A DNA stretch of 64,000 bases, taken from contig NZ_JAAFZH010000006.1 in the NCBI RefSeq assembly GCF_010435915.1, forward strand, positions 1 through 64,000. Direction: 5' to 3'. The notes below the pieces were generated by a model. That model saw nothing but the letters and a program-made list of their open reading frames with translations, ran no database searches and had not been told where the DNA came from. The translations under genes were made by a program, and so were the position numbers. Shown in pieces: positions 42,344-52,481 of this stretch. Source of the stretch: Spirosoma terrae. GTDB lineage: Bacteria > Bacteroidota > Bacteroidia > Cytophagales > Spirosomataceae. Within the stretch, counting starts at the first letter, position 1, and each line of letters begins with the position of its first letter.

Positions 42344-43933
42344 ATGATCAATCTACAACATATAACCTACTTCCATCCCAACAAAGATTTACTAGTCAAC
42401 GATGTAAATCTTAGCATTAACCGGCACGATAAAGTTGCCCTCATTGGCAATAATGGCACCGGCAAATCGACCTTACTGAAAATCATGGCTGGCCTACTGC
42501 TTCCAGCCCAAGGCTCCGTGAAAGTCGACTCAACACCATACTACGTTCCGCAAGTGTTTGGGCAATTCAACGAGCTAACTGTAGCCCAGGCGCTACAGAT
42601 TGCGGATAAACTTCGTGCTTTGAGAGCCATTCTGGACGGGAACGTAACTGAAAGTAATCTAACACTGCTTGACGATGACTGGACCATTGAAGAACGTTGC
42701 CAGGAAGCTCTCTCCCATTGGCAACTGGAAAATCTGGAGTTGACTCAGCCCCTGAAAACCCTAAGCGGTGGACAGAAAACCAAAGTGCTCCTGGCAGGAA
42801 TAGCCATCCACAATCCCGACGTAGTGTTGCTGGATGAGCCAAGTAATCATCTCGACACGGCTGGTCGGCAGTTATTATACGATTTTATTACGTCGACATC
42901 AGCTACGTTGGTGGTGGTAAGCCACGATCGGAAATTACTGAATCGGCTCGATGTGGTTTTTGAGCTGACCAGGCGCGGCATTACGGTCTATGGGGGGAAT
43001 TATGACTTTTATTTGGAGCAGAAAGCCCTTGACAATAACGCGTTGAATCAGGATGTCAAAAGTAAAGAAAAGGCCTTACGTAAAGCCAGAGAAGTAGAGC
43101 GCGAAACCGCCGAACGCAAGCAGAAGCTCGACGCCCGAGGCAAAAAGAAACAGGAAAACGCCGGTGTTGCCCGAATCATGATGAACACGCTCCGAAACAA
43201 CGCCGAACGCAGTACGGCCAGGCTAAAAGGCATTCATACCGAAAAAATCGGAGCTATTTCGGAAGAACTCAGCGAACTACGTAGAGAATTGCCCGACACC
43301 GACAAGATGCGGTTCGGTTTTGATAATTCTTCATTACACAAAGGCAAGATTTTGTTTTCGGCTACCGACATCAACTTCGGCTACCATGATCAGTTGCTTT
43401 GGCACGAACCGCTACGTTTCCAGATCACCAGTGGCGAACGTATTACGTTAAAAGGCCTGAATGGTTCGGGTAAAACGACGCTTATCAAAATCATTCTGGG
43501 CGAGTTGGTTCCTGGTCAGGGCAGCATTTACCGGGCCGACAACCAATCGGTTTATATCGATCAGGATTATTCACTCATCGACAATACGTTAACCGTTTAC
43601 CAGCAAGCCCAGCGCTTCAACAGTGCATCGTTGCAGGAGCACGAAGTCAAGATCAGACTCAACCGTTTTTTATTTGGCAAAGATGATTGGGATAAATCGT
43701 GTACTGTCCTGAGTGGTGGCGAAAAAATGCGTCTGATGCTCTGTTGCCTTACTATAGGCCATCGGGCTCCTGATATCATTATTCTCGACGAACCAACCAA
43801 CAATCTGGATATTCAGAGTATTGGGATTTTAACAGCGGCTATCAACGAATATGAAGGCACACTCATCGTGGTTTCCCATGACGAATCGTTTCTGGATGAA
43901 GTTAATGCTGAGCGCGTAATTGAACTGGCCTGA
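42344..43933 (+). CDS. ABC-F family ATPase
   Basis: 529 residues from the ATG at 42344; the longer frame at 42287 adds a non-homologous 19 residues. Two ABC cassettes are complete: first GNNGTGKST, LSGGQKTKVLLA and VLLDEPSNHLD; second GLNGSGKTT, LSGGEKMRLML and IILDEPTNNLD. A charged linker near 228-300 joins them. There are no membrane helices, so it is a soluble ribosome-associated or Uup/EttA-like ATPase. It may protect the ribosome from antibiotics or act as a housekeeping translation factor. Confidence 0.93.
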   Translation: MINLQHITYFHPNKDLLVNDVNLSINRHDKVALIGNNGTGKSTLLKIMAGLLLPAQGSVKVDSTPYYVPQVFGQFNELTVAQALQIADKLRALRAILDGNVTESNLTLLDDDWTIEERCQEALSHWQLENLELTQPLKTLSGGQKTKVLLAGIAIHNPDVVLLDEPSNHLDTAGRQLLYDFITSTSATLVVVSHDRKLLNRLDVVFELTRRGITVYGGNYDFYLEQKALDNNALNQDVKSKEKALRKAREVERETAERKQKLDARGKKKQENAGVARIMMNTLRNNAERSTARLKGIHTEKIGAISEELSELRRELPDTDKMRFGFDNSSLHKGKILFSATDINFGYHDQLLWHEPLRFQITSGERITLKGLNGSGKTTLIKIILGELVPGQGSIYRADNQSVYIDQDYSLIDNTLTVYQQAQRFNSASLQEHEVKIRLNRFLFGKDDWDKSCTVLSGGEKMRLMLCCLTIGHRAPDIIILDEPTNNLDIQSIGILTAAINEYEGTLIVVSHDESFLDEVNAERVIELA

Positions 43934-43941
43934 GACAATCA

Positions 43942-43988
43942 GCTATTGATCGTTCGTAAAGTGCGACATTTGCTGAACGATCAATAGC
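43942..43988. terminator. Bidirectional terminator
   Basis: Perfect 14-bp stem (43942-43955 with 43975-43988) between the convergent ABC-F and phosphatase-family genes. Confidence 0.72.
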
Positions 43989-43996
43989 GATAGCCA

Positions 43997-45067
43997 TTAG
44001 CTAGCCTCTTCTATTTTTTCGTTGGCTTCCTCCCGATCATCACCTTCTGGCTTAGGCACTTCGGCTTCGGTCTGCTCACCAACATACGTCAGTTCAATCA
44101 GAATCGGGAAGTGATCAGACCCGCAATTGGGCAACCGATGGATCGATTGCACCTGAAAATGGGGCGACACAAAAATATGGTCGAGGGGCCAGCGTAAAAA
44201 GAAATAGTGCGCATGAAACGTATTGTATAAACCACGACCGATACGTGGGTCAAGCAAGCCGCTGATGCGTTGAAACAAGCGCGTTGTATGCGACCAGGCT
44301 ACGTCATTCAAATCGCCCGCAACAATGACCGGACCGGACCTAGTACGTGCTTCTTTTCCGACCAGTAATAACTCAGCATCTCGTTCAGTGGATCGATAAT
44401 GCTCTGTTGGACTTGGCGGCATTGGGTGAACGCCGTAAAAATGAACCAGTTGGCCCGATGGTAGCTCAAGCTGCGCGTAAATGGAGGGTATATCGTCCTG
44501 TATCAGAAAACGTAACTCATGATGCCGTATTGGGTAGCGTGAGTAAAAGAGCATGCCATAGGTGTTCTCCAGCGGGTGCAAAATGGTAAATGGGTAGGTT
44601 TCTTCCAGTTCAGCCAATTCGTTTTTCCATTGCTGGTTCGCTTCCAGCACCATCAACACATCGGGTTTATGCTTTGCCGCCAATGCTCTTACCTCCGGCA
44701 TATGCGTATTCTCCATATACACATTGGCCGTCAGGATACGAATCGTGTTATCCTTGGTTTGACCATTCCCTTTTGCCGAAGCAAACGATGGAACCTGTTT
44801 TCGATGAAGTGGCGTAAAGGGATAAATTAACCAGCTCTGATAGAGCATTGTAATCAGCAAGCCGATGGGCGCAATTAACAGAACGCCATCCATCTGTTGT
44901 CCGGCCCAAAACCAGCCCAAAAGCCCTAATAAAGCCAATACGGTCAATTGCAGATGAGGAAAATCCCATATCCGAATCCACCAGTAATCCAGCTTGATAA
45001 AATTTATAAACGAAGCACTGGTAATAACAACCGAATAGATCAGTAGGGCTAAATCAAAGGTAGACAT
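43997..45067 (-). CDS. Membrane-anchored endonuclease/exonuclease/phosphatase-family protein
   Basis: 356 residues from the ATG at 45067; the longer frame would need a TTG. Three N-terminal helices (LALLIYSVVITSASF, LTVLALLGLLGWFWA, LLIAPIGLLITMLYQ) precede a DNase I-like domain: ILTANVYMENT, MVLEANQQ, HFYGVHPMP, VAGDLNDVAW and CGSDHFPILIEL with the catalytic Asp-His. The C-terminus is acidic. The domain probably faces the periplasm. The substrate could be DNA, a phospholipid or a phosphoester. Confidence 0.88.
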   Translation of the reverse strand: MSTFDLALLIYSVVITSASFINFIKLDYWWIRIWDFPHLQLTVLALLGLLGWFWAGQQMDGVLLIAPIGLLITMLYQSWLIYPFTPLHRKQVPSFASAKGNGQTKDNTIRILTANVYMENTHMPEVRALAAKHKPDVLMVLEANQQWKNELAELEETYPFTILHPLENTYGMLFYSRYPIRHHELRFLIQDDIPSIYAQLELPSGQLVHFYGVHPMPPSPTEHYRSTERDAELLLVGKEARTRSGPVIVAGDLNDVAWSHTTRLFQRISGLLDPRIGRGLYNTFHAHYFFLRWPLDHIFVSPHFQVQSIHRLPNCGSDHFPILIELTYVGEQTEAEVPKPEGDDREEANEKIEEAS

Positions 45068-45264
45068 GAGGCAGGAGAACGGTATTTTCAAAACTAACCC
45101 TAAAGTTTATGGAGTGTTTTACAGATAATCTGCAAAGCCTGAAATATTACTCAATTCTTATTCAGCAGCACACCCCTCCCGACCTAGTTTCTATTCGGAT
45201 TTTATAGGAAGAACAGGTAGTGTCGCTCATCAACAATAAACTGCTTTACGGGTAACAAATAAAC

Positions 45265-45309
45265 AACGCCCTGATACGTCACTCTTTTGAGTCAACGTAC
45301 CAGGGCGTT
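45265..45309 (-). terminator. Imperfect hairpin terminator of the adhesin gene
   Basis: A 9-bp stem AACGCCCTG/CAGGGCGTT extended by one mismatch and five further pairs, 39 bases past the adhesin stop codon. Confidence 0.6.
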
Positions 45310-45347
45310 ATACTAGTCAATCTGTATCGGGTACTACCCGACCTCTA

Positions 45348-48300
45348 TCACTTCTGGACAGGGTCACCGATCCGCTTGCCACGCTTGGTCTGCTGCAACA
45401 CAAACGGCACACAGATTTCAGCAGGACAGCCACACACCGTTGGTAGCAACAATACCGTCACATCCCGATAACAGCCTGCCGCATTGTACACCCGAATCGT
45501 GTAGGCCTGCGCCACCACCGGATTCGCTAACGTATTGGCGATTACACCATTCGCTGGGATTGACCGAGGTGCTCCCGATGCCGACGTAGTAAAGCTTGAG
45601 CCCAACGAGTACTGATAAGTATAGCCTGTCTGGAAGCCACTCAGCACCAACTGTCCGTTCGACTGAGCCGCGTTGCCAATACAACTAGCCGCTAACGTGG
45701 CCGCCTGATACACCGGTAGCGAATCCGCTTCGATGATGAACGGACAACAACTGAAGTCAGGACACTGACCACTCTGGTTATCCACTCGCAAACTGTATTC
45801 ACCCACCGCCGTCACACTTAGACTGTTGCTGGTGGCACCCACAATCGGCTGGCCATTTTTGTACCACTGGTAACTACTTTGACCTGCCGGGGCCGTCAGT
45901 AAATATTCAAACTCATCATCCACGCACACCCGGACCGGGATCGAGGTACACACCGTAGCGGTGTCGCCACCTATCATGGCCGTGTTGTGCAGGATGCCTG
46001 TGCTGTCAGCGATGCCTTGCAGAATCAGCGACAGACTTTGACCTGCTCCGATCGAAGCGATGCTCCAGGTACTCACCGGGCTACCAGCGGTAAAGGTCGT
46101 ACCGGCAGGAGCCGTGGCCGAGTTGGCCACATAAGTCAGTCCCAGGCTCATCGAATCGCGAACCACCACATTAGTTGCGGCCGCATTGCCCGTATTGGTC
46201 AGCACCACTGTGTAAGAGATCACCTCACCCAGCTGTGCTTTGGACTTATCGACTAGTTTGACCAGCTCTAGCGCCGTAGCCGTGCAGCTGCCCGGAGCTG
46301 AGTATTGAGCAGTCGTGGTGCTGCAACCCGGCAGACTCGCTACTACCGTATGACTCGCTCCATCCGAGGTCAACCCATTGAAGACCGCAGTGTAGGTCGC
46401 CGAACTAACCGCCGTCGTCGCAAACGTCAAGCTCTGAGCACCGTTGGTCACCGTCAACACACCCGCTGTCGGGTTAGTCAACTGGACCACTGCCGTGGCT
46501 GAATAGGTGTTGGTCGCACTCGCACAAAGACCCGCCGTCACGGCCGCTGTCAGGCTACAGACCGGGGCTACCGTGCAGCTCGCTGGGGCCGTATACGTAG
46601 TGGTCGTGGTGCTGCAACCCGGCAGACTCGCTACCACCGTGTGGCTCACTCCATCCGAGGTCAACCCATTGAAGACCGCAGTGTAGGTCGCCGAACTAAC
46701 GGCCGTCGTCGCAAACGTCAAGCTCTGAGCACCGTTGGTCACCGTCAACACACCCGCTGTCGGGTTAGTCAACTGGACTACTGCCGTCGCTGAATACGTG
46801 TTGGTCGCACTCGCACAAATGCCCGCTGTCACGGCCGCTGTCAGGCTACAGACCGGGGCTACCGTGCAGCTCGCTGGGGCCGTATACGTAGTGGTCGTGG
46901 TGCTGCAACCCGGCAGACTCGCTACCACCGTGTGGCTCACTCCATCCGAGGTCAACCCATTGAAGACCGCAGTGTAGGTCGCCGAACTAACCGCCGTCGT
47001 CGCAAACGTCAAGCTCTGAGCACCGTTGGTCACCGTCAACACACCCGCTGTCGGGTTAGTCAACTGGACTACTGCCGTCGCTGAATACGTGTTGGTCGCA
47101 CTCGCACAAATGCCCGCTGTCACGGCCGCTGTCAGGCTACAGACCGGGGCTACCGTGCAGCTCGCTGGGGCCGTATACGTAGTGGTCGTGGTGCTGCAAC
47201 CCGGCAGACTCGCTACCACCGTGTGGCTCACTCCATCCGAGGTCAACCCATTGAAGACCGCAGTGTAGGTCGCCGAACTAACCGCCGTCGTCGCAAACGT
47301 CAAGCTCTGAGCACCGTTGGTCACCGTCAACACACCCGCTGTCGGGTTAGTCAACTGGACTACTGCCGTCGCTGAATACGTGTTGGTCGCACTCGCACAA
47401 ATGCCCGCTGTCACGGCCGCTGTCAGGCTACAGACCGGAGCTACCGTGCAGCTCGCTGGGGCTGTATACGTAGTGGTCGTGGTGCTGCAACCCGGCAGAC
47501 TCGCTACCACCGTGTGGCTCGCGCCATCCGAGGTCAACCCGTTGAAGACCGCAGTGTAGGTCGCCGAACTAACCGCCGTTGTCGCAAACGTCAAGCTCTG
47601 AGCACCGTTGGTTACCGTCAACACACCCGCTGTCGGGTTAGTCAACTGGACCACTGCCGTGGCTGAATACGTGTTGGTCGCACTCGCACAAAGACCCGCC
47701 GTCACGGCCGCTGTCAGACTACAGACCGGAGCTACCGTGCAGCTCGCTGGGGCTGTATACGTAGTGGTCGTGGTGCTGCAACCCGGCAGACTCGCTACCA
47801 CCGTATGACTCGCGCCATCCGAAGTCAATCCGTTGAAGACCGCAGTGTAGGTCGCCGAACTAACGGCCGTCGTCGCAAAAGTCAAACTCTGAGCACCGTT
47901 GGTCACCGTCAACACACCCGCTGTCGAGTTAGTCAACTGGACTACCGCCGTGGCTGAATAGGTGTTGGTCGCACTCGCACAAAGACCCGCCGTCACGGCC
48001 GCTGTCAGGCTACAGACCGGGGCTACCGTGCAGCTCGCTGGGGCTGTATACGTAGTGGTCGTGGTGCTGCAACCCGGCAGACTCGCTACCACCGTGTGGC
48101 TCACTCCATCCGAGGTCAACCCATTGAAGATAGCCGGGAAGACAACCTGACCACTACCGGCCGGAATCGAGGCCGTTATACTAGCCGGACCATTACTCAC
48201 CGTCAGCACGCCCCCTACCGGATTCTGGATCGTTACCAAAGCCGTCGCCGAATAGGTATTGGTTGCCGAGGCACAAACACCCGCCGTCACCGTAGCGGAC

Positions 48301-51300
48301 AAACTACACACCGGTGCTACTGAACAACTAGCCGGTGCCGTGTACGTAGCGATCGTGGTACTACAGCCGGGCAGACTCGCCGTCACCGTGTGGCTAGCTC
48401 CATCCGAAATCAACCCATTGAAGACGGCTGTATACGTAGCTGAACTCGTCGCCGTCGTAGCAAAAGTCAAGCTCTGGGCACCATTGATTACGGTCAGCAC
48501 ACCCGCAGTCGGGTTAGTTAACCGGACCACCGCCGTCGCTGAATACGTGTTGGTTGCACTCGCACAAACGCCTGCCGTCACGGCCGCTGTCAGACTACAT
48601 ACTAGTGCTACCGAACAGGAGGCCGGGGCCGTATAGGTAGCCGTCGTGGTACCACAACCCGGCAGACTCGCCGTCACGGTATGACTCACCCCATCCGAAA
48701 CCAGACCCGGAAACTCAACCGTATAAACCGCACTCGGTGCAGCCGTGGTGGCAAAGGTCAGGCTCTGAGCACCGTTGGTTACCGTCAGTACACCCGCTAC
48801 CGGATTAGTCAATTGTACTACTGCCGTGGCTGAATAGGTATTGGTCGCACTCGCACATAAGCCCGCCGTCACCGCTGCTGTCAGGCTACAGACCGGGGCC
48901 ACCGAACAACTCGCAGGTGCGGTATACGTAGTGGTCGTGGTGCTGCAACCCGGCAGACTCGCTACTACCGTATGACTCGCTCCATCCGAAACCAGACCTG
49001 TAAAGGTGGCCGTATACGTAGCTGAACTAACGGCCGTCGTCGCAAAAGTCAGACTCTGAGCACCGTTGGTCACCGTTAGGACTCCCGCCGTCGGATTGGT
49101 CAACCGGACCACCGCCGTAGCTGAATAAGTATTAGTTGCCGAGGCACAAACACCCGCCGTCACCGTCGCCGTCAGGCTACAAACCGGGGCCACCGAACAA
49201 CTCGCAGGTGCCGTGTAGGTCGTGGTCGCCGTGCTACAACCCGGCAAACTCGCCGTTACCGTACGGCTCGCTCCGTCCGAAACCAACCCAGCGAACACCG
49301 CCGTGTAAGACACTGAGCCCGTTGCATTGCTCGTCGTCAGCGTAGCACTCTGCGCCCCATTGATTACGGTCAGCACACCCGCCACCGGGTTCTGAACCGT
49401 CACCACCGCCGTGGCTGAATAGGTATTGGTCGCACTGGCGCACAAGCCAGCTGTTACCACTGCACTCAGGCTACAGACCGGGGCCACCGAACAACTCACT
49501 GGGGCCGTATAAGTCTGACTTACGGGGGCACAGGCCGAATTAGAATAACTGGCTGTAACGGTATAGGTCTGCCCATTGCTCACTAGGCCGCTGTAGCTAA
49601 ACGTACCCGTCGAGTTGCCCGCTGGAAGAGTCAGGCTGCGGGGCGTAAAAGCGGCCGAGGTGATGGTCAATGTCCCCGAAACCGGTACGTTGGTAGTGGT
49701 GATGGTGCCTGACAGCACGTAACTGTTGGTAGCCGACAGACATAAGCCAGGCGTAACGGCTAGATTAACGCCACAGGGGGCAACCGAACAACTCGTAGGT
49801 GCCGTATAGGTAGCCGTGGTGGTGCTACAGCCCGGCAGACTCGCCGTCACGGTTTGGCTGGCCCCATTGGATACCAAGCCAGTGAAGACCGCTGTGAAAG
49901 TCGCCGAGGTGGCCGCTGTCGTGGTAAAGGTCTGACTTTGAGAACCCGTACTCACCGTCAACACGCCAGCCGTTGAATTGGTCAACTGGACCACTGCTGT
50001 GGCCGAATATGTATTGGTCGCACTGGCACACAAGCCTGCCGTCACCGTCGCAACCATGCTGCAACTGCCGGGAAAACCAATATCATACGTGTGATTATTC
50101 TCACCCGAACTACCTGTCACCAGACGAATTGTGGGCTGACCACTTTCCAGAAAAGCATCATTGTTGGCAACCGTTGTACTCGAATTAGGACTACCCGACA
50201 CTTCGCCAGGGGCCGGTGAGAGGCTGGTTAAGCTCAAACCCGATACTGAAGTGTCTGACCCCAGAGACGTCACCCGAACACAGTAACTGGCTCCATATGA
50301 CAGGTTGAGCCCGTATCGATTGCTGGCAGTAGACGTACCAGCCGCTGACGAGAAATAATAATTTCCGTTGGCATCGGTCACGGCCGTAGCAATAGCCGTA
50401 CCGGTGCAACTGGCAAACAGCGAGAGGGTCACACCAGCCAGTGGGGGTTCCCCCGCATCCTGAATACCATCATTATCGATATCTTTCCAGACCCGGTTAC
50501 CGATTTCGATCGGTGCCGGATCACAGGTCACCTCCATGTCTCCAACACCGCCCGCTTTACCAAAATCATTTCCAGCCAGCGTTAACGCTTGCGTACTCGC
50601 GCCAGTCGCATTGTTGAAAACGGTAAGTCCTGTGGTATAGGTTACCGTACCAGGGTCCATCATACCCGTTACCGTGTAGTTCTCCTGAGGCAACAGTACC
50701 AGACCACCCTGAGCACCTTCCCGGTGAGAGGGTGTTGCGTCATTAAAATACTCTCGTCCTCCCGGCCCATGAAAATTCGGGTTAGTTGCTGGAGCCGGGC
50801 ATTGGGGATGCCCCTCCAGATAATAGATCGGATTACCGGTAGTCCCTTTATTACAGACATACAGAATATCGCCGTATGCAAAGTCACTGTACAGCGCATT
50901 ACTGGTACCCGAGATATCATAATTATTATAGCCCGCCATATGACCCATCCGGTCCATAATACCTAACACTAAGTCTCCATTTCGATTGATTTCGATATCA
51001 CTCAACAGGGGCTGGGGAGCAGAGAATACAGACTGTGTAGTGGGCCAGGCGGTTTTCCAGGGCTCATATATATAGTTCTGAGACTCAAAAGCATTTCCAT
51101 ACTCACTAGGCCAGACCTTATTGTAATACAGGGGTATGGCATTCGTTGGCGGAACGGGGGGAATAAAACCACTAGCACTGAAAGTAGCATTGGACGGAGG
51201 CTGAATCGCGGTAACTGGTACAATAGCCGAGGTAGCCGAAAAGCCTGCAGAAGGCACAATCCGGCAAATATACGCCATCAGATCAGCCCGATTTTGAGAT

Positions 51301-52481
51301 GTCTCACCACTACAGGTAACCCCCACATAAATCAGATCCTTACTAACAACCTTGATCCCAAACGGCCGAAACTGTCCCCCACTACAGCCTGGATCAGTGA
51401 TCGCATAACTACCCAGATACGTCGGGTTACCACCACTGGCAACAGCCGATACGTCAAAGGCCGCCAGACGGCGCTGGGTCAGGTTCATTACGTATAACGT
51501 TTTCCCATCCGGCGACAGATCAATATCGCCAATCCCCAACTTAGCTACATTCTGGTAGACATCCCGGTCGTAGGAAGGTTGATTATAGGAAACCCCCGTT
51601 AAATTATCGTCCGGTGCCACCCCGTCGCTACGTGGATTAGTCCCGAAGATATTACCTGAAATTGTGTTCAGGGCAATACTCCCCTGGCTCGATAAGGCAG
51701 ATCCAGTATAGCGTCCCCAATACAATCCACTGATCCCTTGTGGACCGAAATCAGAGTGTCGTTTGAGAAAAGCCGAGGTATAAACTATTTTATTGACCCT
51801 GTCATAGGCAACCCCCCATACACTACCCATATTGGGAGCCGTGGCCAGGTGCTGGACGGTGCCGCTCAGGGCGGCCCCATTGGGAATAGCCACCAGCACA
51901 TCGTTTTCACTAGGATTGGATAACGAACGCGACCCATTGGTAAAGCAGGTGGTAAATAAGGTAGGGGCAGCCTGGCAGTAGTCCGAGGGATTATTAACGC
52001 CAAAATTGGCCGTTGTGGTGGCCGCCGAATAAAACTGCACACTACTTTGGGAATCACTACCCGATGGCCCTGTAAAATCAGCGCCACCCAGATTGCCGAA
52101 CTGGATACGTACCGGAAAGGTCAAACCAGTCAGTGAGTAGGCCCCCGCCGTGGTCGAGGTAGTGGTTGCTACCTGCACCCCTGCCGTATTAAACGCGGTG
52201 ACACTGACGCCCCCCACGCCTACTTCGCTGGCCCCATCCCGAACACCATTCGCATTAAAATCGCGAAAGACGGTGCCCGACACCTGGGCTTGAGCGGCCA
52301 GACTCACGCCTAGCAGCATGAAAAGCAGAATCCCCCAATTCAGGCGCCTGAATTGACGGAGCGGAATAGATGGAGCAAAGCGGTGCCGTGCTGGTGAAGG
52401 CGTACCGGTTTCTACCAGGCTGATTCCAGAATTGCTCGCGCGTCGACCAGCCATTAGACATACTTCGGTAGAGGTGGGCAT
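45348..52481 (-). CDS. Giant repeat adhesin (SdrD-B, propeller, 13 tandem 97-residue repeats, DUF11)
   Basis: 2377 residues. A signal-type helix (WGILLFMLLGVSLAAQAQ) lies at about 50-67 after an unusually long, basic N-region; a start at Met10 is possible. Then an SdrD-B-like domain (GTVFRDFNANGVRDGASE), a propeller-like region (about 195-600), a second SdrD-B domain (GNRVWKDIDNDGIQDAGE) near 660, thirteen repeats (807-2066), a DUF11 domain (KAQLGEVISYTVVLTNTGN), an Ig/PKD-like region and a basic tail (TKRGKRIGDPVQK). Each repeat has four Cys. It is likely a surface adhesin or matrix protein; the secretion route is unclear because no CHU_C/T9SS type A domain is evident. Confidence 0.88.
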   Translation of the reverse strand: MPTSTEVCLMAGRRASNSGISLVETGTPSPARHRFAPSIPLRQFRRLNWGILLFMLLGVSLAAQAQVSGTVFRDFNANGVRDGASEVGVGGVSVTAFNTAGVQVATTTSTTAGAYSLTGLTFPVRIQFGNLGGADFTGPSGSDSQSSVQFYSAATTTANFGVNNPSDYCQAAPTLFTTCFTNGSRSLSNPSENDVLVAIPNGAALSGTVQHLATAPNMGSVWGVAYDRVNKIVYTSAFLKRHSDFGPQGISGLYWGRYTGSALSSQGSIALNTISGNIFGTNPRSDGVAPDDNLTGVSYNQPSYDRDVYQNVAKLGIGDIDLSPDGKTLYVMNLTQRRLAAFDVSAVASGGNPTYLGSYAITDPGCSGGQFRPFGIKVVSKDLIYVGVTCSGETSQNRADLMAYICRIVPSAGFSATSAIVPVTAIQPPSNATFSASGFIPPVPPTNAIPLYYNKVWPSEYGNAFESQNYIYEPWKTAWPTTQSVFSAPQPLLSDIEINRNGDLVLGIMDRMGHMAGYNNYDISGTSNALYSDFAYGDILYVCNKGTTGNPIYYLEGHPQCPAPATNPNFHGPGGREYFNDATPSHREGAQGGLVLLPQENYTVTGMMDPGTVTYTTGLTVFNNATGASTQALTLAGNDFGKAGGVGDMEVTCDPAPIEIGNRVWKDIDNDGIQDAGEPPLAGVTLSLFASCTGTAIATAVTDANGNYYFSSAAGTSTASNRYGLNLSYGASYCVRVTSLGSDTSVSGLSLTSLSPAPGEVSGSPNSSTTVANNDAFLESGQPTIRLVTGSSGENNHTYDIGFPGSCSMVATVTAGLCASATNTYSATAVVQLTNSTAGVLTVSTGSQSQTFTTTAATSATFTAVFTGLVSNGASQTVTASLPGCSTTTATYTAPTSCSVAPCGVNLAVTPGLCLSATNSYVLSGTITTTNVPVSGTLTITSAAFTPRSLTLPAGNSTGTFSYSGLVSNGQTYTVTASYSNSACAPVSQTYTAPVSCSVAPVCSLSAVVTAGLCASATNTYSATAVVTVQNPVAGVLTVINGAQSATLTTSNATGSVSYTAVFAGLVSDGASRTVTASLPGCSTATTTYTAPASCSVAPVCSLTATVTAGVCASATNTYSATAVVRLTNPTAGVLTVTNGAQSLTFATTAVSSATYTATFTGLVSDGASHTVVASLPGCSTTTTTYTAPASCSVAPVCSLTAAVTAGLCASATNTYSATAVVQLTNPVAGVLTVTNGAQSLTFATTAAPSAVYTVEFPGLVSDGVSHTVTASLPGCGTTTATYTAPASCSVALVCSLTAAVTAGVCASATNTYSATAVVRLTNPTAGVLTVINGAQSLTFATTATSSATYTAVFNGLISDGASHTVTASLPGCSTTIATYTAPASCSVAPVCSLSATVTAGVCASATNTYSATALVTIQNPVGGVLTVSNGPASITASIPAGSGQVVFPAIFNGLTSDGVSHTVVASLPGCSTTTTTYTAPASCTVAPVCSLTAAVTAGLCASATNTYSATAVVQLTNSTAGVLTVTNGAQSLTFATTAVSSATYTAVFNGLTSDGASHTVVASLPGCSTTTTTYTAPASCTVAPVCSLTAAVTAGLCASATNTYSATAVVQLTNPTAGVLTVTNGAQSLTFATTAVSSATYTAVFNGLTSDGASHTVVASLPGCSTTTTTYTAPASCTVAPVCSLTAAVTAGICASATNTYSATAVVQLTNPTAGVLTVTNGAQSLTFATTAVSSATYTAVFNGLTSDGVSHTVVASLPGCSTTTTTYTAPASCTVAPVCSLTAAVTAGICASATNTYSATAVVQLTNPTAGVLTVTNGAQSLTFATTAVSSATYTAVFNGLTSDGVSHTVVASLPGCSTTTTTYTAPASCTVAPVCSLTAAVTAGICASATNTYSATAVVQLTNPTAGVLTVTNGAQSLTFATTAVSSATYTAVFNGLTSDGVSHTVVASLPGCSTTTTTYTAPASCTVAPVCSLTAAVTAGLCASATNTYSATAVVQLTNPTAGVLTVTNGAQSLTFATTAVSSATYTAVFNGLTSDGASHTVVASLPGCSTTTAQYSAPGSCTATALELVKLVDKSKAQLGEVISYTVVLTNTGNAAATNVVVRDSMSLGLTYVANSATAPAGTTFTAGSPVSTWSIASIGAGQSLSLILQGIADSTGILHNTAMIGGDTATVCTSIPVRVCVDDEFEYLLTAPAGQSSYQWYKNGQPIVGATSNSLSVTAVGEYSLRVDNQSGQCPDFSCCPFIIEADSLPVYQAATLAASCIGNAAQSNGQLVLSGFQTGYTYQYSLGSSFTTSASGAPRSIPANGVIANTLANPVVAQAYTIRVYNAAGCYRDVTVLLLPTVCGCPAEICVPFVLQQTKRGKRIGDPVQK
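46284..50063 (-). repeat. Thirteen tandem 291-bp repeats inside the adhesin gene
   Basis: The segment encodes thirteen copies of a 97-residue unit beginning CSLTAAVTAG and ending TYTAPASCTVAPV, at 291-bp periodicity. Repeat 2 is divergent. The C-terminal copies (46284 to about 48030) are near-identical at DNA level, while N-terminal copies are more diverged, implying recent expansion or gene conversion at the 3' end of the gene. Confidence 0.92.

Noticed and set aside
46735..48636. Series of 60-125-codon plus-strand frames at 291-base spacing
   Set aside because: Complementary-strand shadows of the adhesin repeats; they recur only because the repeats do.
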